DNA of 64,000 nt from an uncultured Ruminococcus sp. (lineage in GTDB: Bacteria > Bacillota > Clostridia > Oscillospirales > Acutalibacteraceae), in assembly GCA_902777275.1 (NCBI GenBank), contig CACYTI010000008.1:17552-81551 (forward strand). Direction: 5' to 3'. Positions 60,280 to 64,000 of the stretch are shown piece by piece (within the stretch, counting starts at the first letter, position 1; every line of letters begins with the position of its first letter). A program made the position numbers and the translations under genes. Under the pieces are notes generated by a model that saw nothing but the letters and a program-made list of their open reading frames with translations, searched no databases and was not told where the DNA came from.

Positions 60280-61846
60280 AATGGATTAACAAGATTAGAT
60301 AGACAGTGCTATAATATTGACCTTGAAGCGGGTCGATCCAAGCAACGTCTGTTAAAGCGACAGTCTTTTTATATGTCCTTCCGCTGCCCGAGTAACCTTC
60401 TGCTTCCATTTTTGACGGAGTAACAAAAACGCCTTGTTTTATCGGATAACTGCTGTAAACGGTGATTTTTCCGCTTGAAACAGCACGCTGTGCCATTCGC
60501 CAAGTGTAGTCGGGCGTAAAGTCCTCGCCTTCCTCATATTCTCCGTTCCCGAGAGCTTCTTCAAAGGTGTAAATATCTTCAACGCCTCTTATTCCCGTGT
60601 GATAATCGTCGTTCATGGAATTGTTTTGCTGAACAATACTGTTCTGCCGTTCCTTCAAGCTTTCGACATCATCAAAATAAAACGCGTCGTTCTTAGCCTT
60701 TTTGCCTTGAATTTCAGAATTGGTATTGCTATTTTCAGAGGATTGTGATACATTAGTATTAGAAGCTGTACCACTAAGCGTTTCGGACGTATGCGAGCGA
60801 GAATCTTTTTCACTTGGCGTAGTGGCAAGGCTTCTTTTTTCTATACCAGAATAAACTGTTTGTACTGTGAGGTCATAATGTTTCTTTGAAACATAAGTAA
60901 CTACCGTTGTTTTTCCGTTTACAGTTTTTTCAAACTCAATAACAGGCTTTCCTTCGAATAGTTTTTTACTTAATCTAATATCATCAGGTTCTGTAATGAT
61001 TTTCGGAATACTGAGCAGATCGTTCGGCTTAATAGCTCTTTGCCCTCTTAAACTCTCATTAGCTTCATTACCGTGGGAATTCAAGAGTATTTTCCTGATT
61101 TCACTTGCTCGTAGAGTTAAATTATAATTTTTAATATTAATTCCAGTTTTAGAAAAAACAAAATCTGCTAATTTATTATCTATAATTCCAAAATACATTT
61201 TATGTCCGGTGCTTCTTTTCAACGCAGAATTAATAAAAGTGAATAATTGGTTTTTATTTTTATAAATGACTATATTGCTGCTATTACTCCAATTATCTAT
61301 TTGTTTTTGACTATATTTTCTTAGAGAATAGGTTTCATCTTTTTCAAACCTCACCTCACTCTCCCTCGCGCCATACGCCGCTTCATTCTCCCTCACAGCC
61401 GTCATCATCTCGCTGAATTTTTCAGCAAGCCCTTCAAGCGCCTTTAAGTCGTCAAGCCACGGCTGCGCCTGAATATTGTGACCGTATTTTCTGCCCTGCT
61501 CGTCAACGTCGCGGAAAAACTTCTTAACGTGCTCTATAATGGTTTTCAAAGCTTCCCTGACCTTGTCAAGGAGGCTTTTGTTTTCCTTTATCTGCACTGC
61601 CTTCATAAAGGCGTTTTCGTCGCTTGCTAACGCCGCAACCGTCTGAGCTATAAGCTCCTCACGCTGTGTTTCGATGTCGGCGGCGTCCTGTCCCCAAACG
61701 GCGGCTATGTTGTCAAGCTTATCAAGCAAGCTGATTTTTCTTATCGTCTTGTTGCCTGCGGCGGTGTAGGTTTTTTCTGCCTGCACTGTTTTGCATCTAA
61801 GCTTGTCAAATAAAGAAAAACTCGCTGCAAGTATTGGCATCTCCAA
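60280..61846 (-). pseudogene. Fragment of a large phage/ICE polymorphic protein (nuclease- and ADP-ribosyltransferase-like domains), both ends lost
   Basis: About 520 readable residues. The N-terminus is fused to a 5S rRNA tail (MEMPILAASF is encoded by it). Then a helical region (LLDKVREALKTIIEHVKKFF), a domain with LTLRASEIRKILLNSHGN and TYVSKKHYDLTVQTVYSG resembling PBECR-type nucleases on phage head proteins, a Ser/Thr-rich linker, and a C-terminal domain with TVYSSYPIKQGVFVTPSKM and DVAWIDPLQGQY resembling ADP-ribosyltransferase-like toxin modules. After QGQYY the frame is unrelated (low-complexity Leu/Tyr, ending at 60212). No start signal is present. Domain names are from memory of similar proteins; moderate certainty. 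Confidence 0.65.
61813..61844 (-). pseudogene. 5S rRNA 3'-end remnant
   Basis: Minus strand GGAGATGCCAATACTTG then CAGCGAGTTTTTCTT matches the 3' end and flank of 5S copy 1 (63943-63976) with one substitution and a short gap. The rest of the 5S gene is absent. It forms a direct repeat with copy 1 around the HTH-kinase/ECF genes. Confidence 0.7.
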
Positions 61847-61899
61847 AATTGATTATTTCACAACAGCGTGTAAAAAACAATTCGATATCATTTTACACA

Positions 61900-62466
61900 T
61901 TATAGTTTCAGTTCTTTCTTGATGAGTTTATCCATCGACATACAGATCGGAAGACTGAACACAAGCATAAAGACGTCCGCTGCAAACGCAAACACGTTTT
62001 TTCCCATGCGCACGATCATCGGATGTCCGTATAAAACGCATTCGGTCAGCGACTTAAAAATCAGGATACCGATCGCAGTCGATACGACGATCGCCAGAAA
62101 GTTAATGAGCGCCTGCAGCCATGTTTTATTCAATTTCTTTGTAAACTTGAACGTCAGCCCGACTATGACGCCGATAACCAGATTGCCGATCGCCCATCCC
62201 GGCATCCCCCGAAGTCCGCTGATCAGCAGGCAATACAAAACGACTCCCATGACGCCGACAAACGTGCCGCTGACAACTCCAAAGGAATAAAGACAAACCA
62301 CCATGATCACATATCCCAGGCAGAGATAATAGTTTTCAAAAACCGGAACCTGTAAGCACATAGTCAGTACAACGAACAGCGCCGTGCTGATCGCGGTTAC
62401 ACAGATCCATTTAAGCTTGCTGTTTGAGGTTGTTTTTTCTGCCTTCAAATTCTTCTGCTCTGCCAT
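61900..62466 (-). CDS. ECF transporter S component (substrate-binding membrane subunit)
   Basis: 188 residues with about six membrane helices: WICVTAISTALFVVLTMCLQ, YLCLGYVIMVVCLYSFG, GTFVGVMGVVLYCLLISG, GWAIGNLVIGVIVGLTF, a central helix and a C-terminal one. GxxxG packing and the loop PGWAIGN are typical of S components, which take a vitamin or nucleobase-like ligand and share an energising EcfA/EcfT module encoded elsewhere. GGAGGGCAAA precedes the ATG. It starts nine bases after the kinase-CYTH gene, so both act together; ligand unknown. Confidence 0.8.
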   Translation of the reverse strand: MAEQKNLKAEKTTSNSKLKWICVTAISTALFVVLTMCLQVPVFENYYLCLGYVIMVVCLYSFGVVSGTFVGVMGVVLYCLLISGLRGMPGWAIGNLVIGVIVGLTFKFTKKLNKTWLQALINFLAIVVSTAIGILIFKSLTECVLYGHPMIVRMGKNVFAFAADVFMLVFSLPICMSMDKLIKKELKL

Positions 62467-62475
62467 TTTGCCCTC

Positions 62476-63780
62476 CTATACTTTTGCCAAAGAAGCGTTT
62501 TTGTAGGATTCATCGTCGGTGACTTCTTTGACAACCTTGATCTGCTTCGGAAACTTGACGTCCGCGTTTTCGTCGCTCAGTTCAATTTCGGCGATCGCCT
62601 TGTCGTTCCAGAACGGATAGACGTCTATTTCAAAATACTGATTTTCATATGTAAGGCAGTACCGGTCTTTTCTGATCTGCCGCCTTGTTGTGTCTGCATT
62701 CATAAGGAGACGAATGTACTCGAGCTCCGACAGCCTGCGCTCGATCTCCACGCGTTTCAAATTGTTGACCTTACGCTTCGTTGTCAGGAAGTAGATGTAA
62801 TGCCCGTCAATGCCACGCTGACGCACGCGTATCTCATCATCATTATCGGATTTGAGATAAGTCTGAATGATCTCGATTCGCTGACAGTTCGGAATGGACT
62901 CAAGCCACTTGATGTCCGGATACTCGATCAAAAATTTCCTTTCGATCTCAAACGGTTCCGGTTCTCCGAGGAAAGAAGATATTTCCGCGATCAGCCGTTT
63001 CATTTTATCCTCAAAATTTGAGGAGTTGTCGATCACCCGAAGATGCGGATGACCCGTCCAGGCGGCAATCAGCTTATCGTCCAGAGCGGCAGCTTCGTCA
63101 GCCGTTTCTGTCCTTGCGGCATTATTGGCGGTCGTATAAAACTCTTCCGCGCCTTTCGCGGCAGTCACCAAATGAAATACAGCATCGTAGTTATCCCGAA
63201 GCTCGATCTCATTTGTCCCGAAAAATTCAAGCACCTGTGCAAACTCAAGGCCGTCCATATATGTTTTGTTATCCAGCGCGCCGCGGTCGCAGACGATCAG
63301 GACTTTCTCCCCGTCCATCGTCTTTGCCGCCTGTTCAAAAACCTTTTCCTTATCAAGCTGCAAACGAAGCTGGCACTTCTGATACGCGCTGTTCGTTCCG
63401 CACGTCCACGGAGCAACACCTCCGGTAATAAGATCCGTTGCTGTTTCCGAGACAAAAAGAACGATGTAACCCATTTGTGTAAAAGCATTCTGTACCCAGC
63501 TCATTGCCGTAGACTTTCCGGCGCACGGGCCTCCGGTGATAACGATTTTTGTGATCTTCACCTGATTCACTTTCTCTCTCATTTTCAGCAGGTCATCAAC
63601 GCTGATCTGAAACAACGCTGCGAGTTTTCTGATCGTCTCCACACTTGGCTTTGCCTTTCCGACTTCCCACTTTGATACCGCCTTGTTGGTCACTCCGACT
63701 TTTGCAGCAAGCTCGGATTGAGACAGCCTTGCACGACTGCGAAGCTCATAAATGTAATTGCCGAATTTGTAATCATTCAT
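62476..63780 (-). CDS. XRE HTH - NadR-like AAA kinase - CYTH fusion protein
   Basis: 434 residues. ATG at 63780 is chosen because GGGGAGGGA is eight bases upstream. Upstream codons to 63972 run into 5S rRNA and are not coding. Domains: Cro/CI HTH (about 5-62, LRSRARLSQSELAAKVGVTN); AAA_28/NadR-like kinase (about 70-260) with P-loop TGGPCAGKSTAMSW and VLIVCDRGALD; CYTH triphosphate-tunnel domain (about 275-430) opening with the ExExK signature FEIERKFLI, plus RVRQRG and VEIERRLSE. The combination of regulator, kinase and triphosphatase-like domain with an ECF transporter recalls NadR, which senses, phosphorylates and regulates uptake of one vitamin. The substrate is not known. Confidence 0.82.
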   Translation of the reverse strand: MNDYKFGNYIYELRSRARLSQSELAAKVGVTNKAVSKWEVGKAKPSVETIRKLAALFQISVDDLLKMREKVNQVKITKIVITGGPCAGKSTAMSWVQNAFTQMGYIVLFVSETATDLITGGVAPWTCGTNSAYQKCQLRLQLDKEKVFEQAAKTMDGEKVLIVCDRGALDNKTYMDGLEFAQVLEFFGTNEIELRDNYDAVFHLVTAAKGAEEFYTTANNAARTETADEAAALDDKLIAAWTGHPHLRVIDNSSNFEDKMKRLIAEISSFLGEPEPFEIERKFLIEYPDIKWLESIPNCQRIEIIQTYLKSDNDDEIRVRQRGIDGHYIYFLTTKRKVNNLKRVEIERRLSELEYIRLLMNADTTRRQIRKDRYCLTYENQYFEIDVYPFWNDKAIAEIELSDENADVKFPKQIKVVKEVTDDESYKNASLAKV

Positions 63781-63803
63781 CCGCATTCCCTCCCCACATC
63801 TAT

Positions 63804-63831
63804 TATTATACGGACTATTTTGAAAAAAACA
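63804..63831 (-). promoter_or_regulatory. Promoter of the HTH-kinase-CYTH gene
   Basis: Minus strand TTGTTT, 16-bp spacer, TATAAT, about 25 bp before the ribosome binding site. Confidence 0.5.
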
Positions 63832-63892
63832 AGCTACCGGATATCGAATGGCGGTAGAACAATGAGAAAATATAATGTTTTGATTGCTTTGC

Positions 63893-63922
63893 AAAAAAAA
63901 GAGCCGACTGTAAAAGTCAGCT
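63893..63922 (-). terminator. Terminator downstream of 5S rRNA copy 1
   Basis: AGCCGACT / AGTCAGCT hairpin (63902-63922) with eight T on the minus strand. Confidence 0.75.
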
Positions 63923-63962
63923 TCAACAGATAAATTATTTACAAGAAAAAAACTCGCTACAA

Positions 63963-64000
63963 GTATTGGCATCTCCCTATTTTCACACCCCGTCGCCAGA
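63963..64000 (-). rRNA. rrf: 5S ribosomal RNA (copy 1), 3' end only, cut by window edge
   Basis: Minus strand TCTGGCGACGGGGTGTGAAA then ATAGGGAGATGCCAATAC matches the 3' third of the 5S gene at 60044-60160. The rest, and probably 23S and 16S, lie beyond 64000. Confidence 0.8.

Noticed and set aside
63781-63972. N-terminal extension of the HTH-kinase protein (MPILVASFF...)
   Set aside because: These codons are read from 5S rRNA sequence, its terminator and the gene promoter; the real start is the ATG at 63780 behind GGGGAGGGA.

Overview
The window reads as a chromosome segment of an anaerobic, Gram-positive, probably spore-forming gut Clostridia in the Oscillospiraceae/Ruminococcaceae (Ruminococcus-like). 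The reasons are type I dockerins on secreted proteins including an alpha-amylase, a CtsR-McsA-McsB-ClpC operon, a sigma-H-like factor, a PdaB-like deacetylase, a nine-gene V-type ATPase operon with a Na+-type rotor motif, Gram-positive ribosome binding sites and sigma-A promoters. The assignment is inference; no complete rRNA operon is present.

Layout. 1-7.4 kb (mostly minus strand): a secreted dockerin-bearing alpha-amylase cut by the window start, a cytoplasmic GH13 enzyme, DegV, a frameshifted nuclease remnant, RidA and threonine dehydratase. 7.5-11.3 kb: a DtxR-like regulator, then an accessory island with a CHC2-Toprim-RepA-like primase/helicase, an iteron-like array and several small repeat families. 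11.3-16 kb: an RND exporter with its TetR regulator. 16-25 kb: V-ATPase operon (subunits G/H, I, K, E, C, F, A, B, D). 25-33 kb: large surface proteins, one BspA-LRR/FnIII protein and one RCC1-propeller/dockerin protein split by two frameshifts. 33-43 kb: PdaB-like deacetylase, clpC-mcsB-mcsA-ctsR, a zinc ribbon protein, sigma factor and ComM. 43-56 kb: conserved housekeeping genes on the plus strand (DUF1858, trmK, Nif3-like, trmB, lipoprotein, two-component system, yqhQ, prmC, recA, recX, rimO, pgsA, cysS). 56-64 kb: accessory region with a truncated FnIII gene, an isolated phage lysis cassette, 5S rRNA genes and fragments, a broken phage toxin gene, and an HTH-kinase-CYTH protein next to an ECF transporter S component.

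The most striking signal is a family of three small loci (34.1-34.4, 39.5-39.7 and 42.7-43.0 kb). Each has two convergent promoters with exactly 17-bp spacers (TTGxxx/TATAAT), a shared bidirectional terminator, and similar short 5' stem-loops on both RNAs. In two of them a 21-22 residue hydrophobic peptide with a Shine-Dalgarno site is encoded. In the third the peptide gene is decayed by a lost start codon and one frameshift. The layout matches type I toxin-antitoxin loci of the par/fst kind, but the peptides are shorter than Fst and I do not recognise the family.

A second signal is a class of intergenic arrays in which an AATTCAT-like heptamer alternates with short palindromes that differ between copies by compensatory changes (8.15, 8.29 and 47.58 kb). 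A third is a promoter/operator region shared by the island primase (10.65 kb) and the lysis cassette (59.69 kb), which ties the two accessory regions together.
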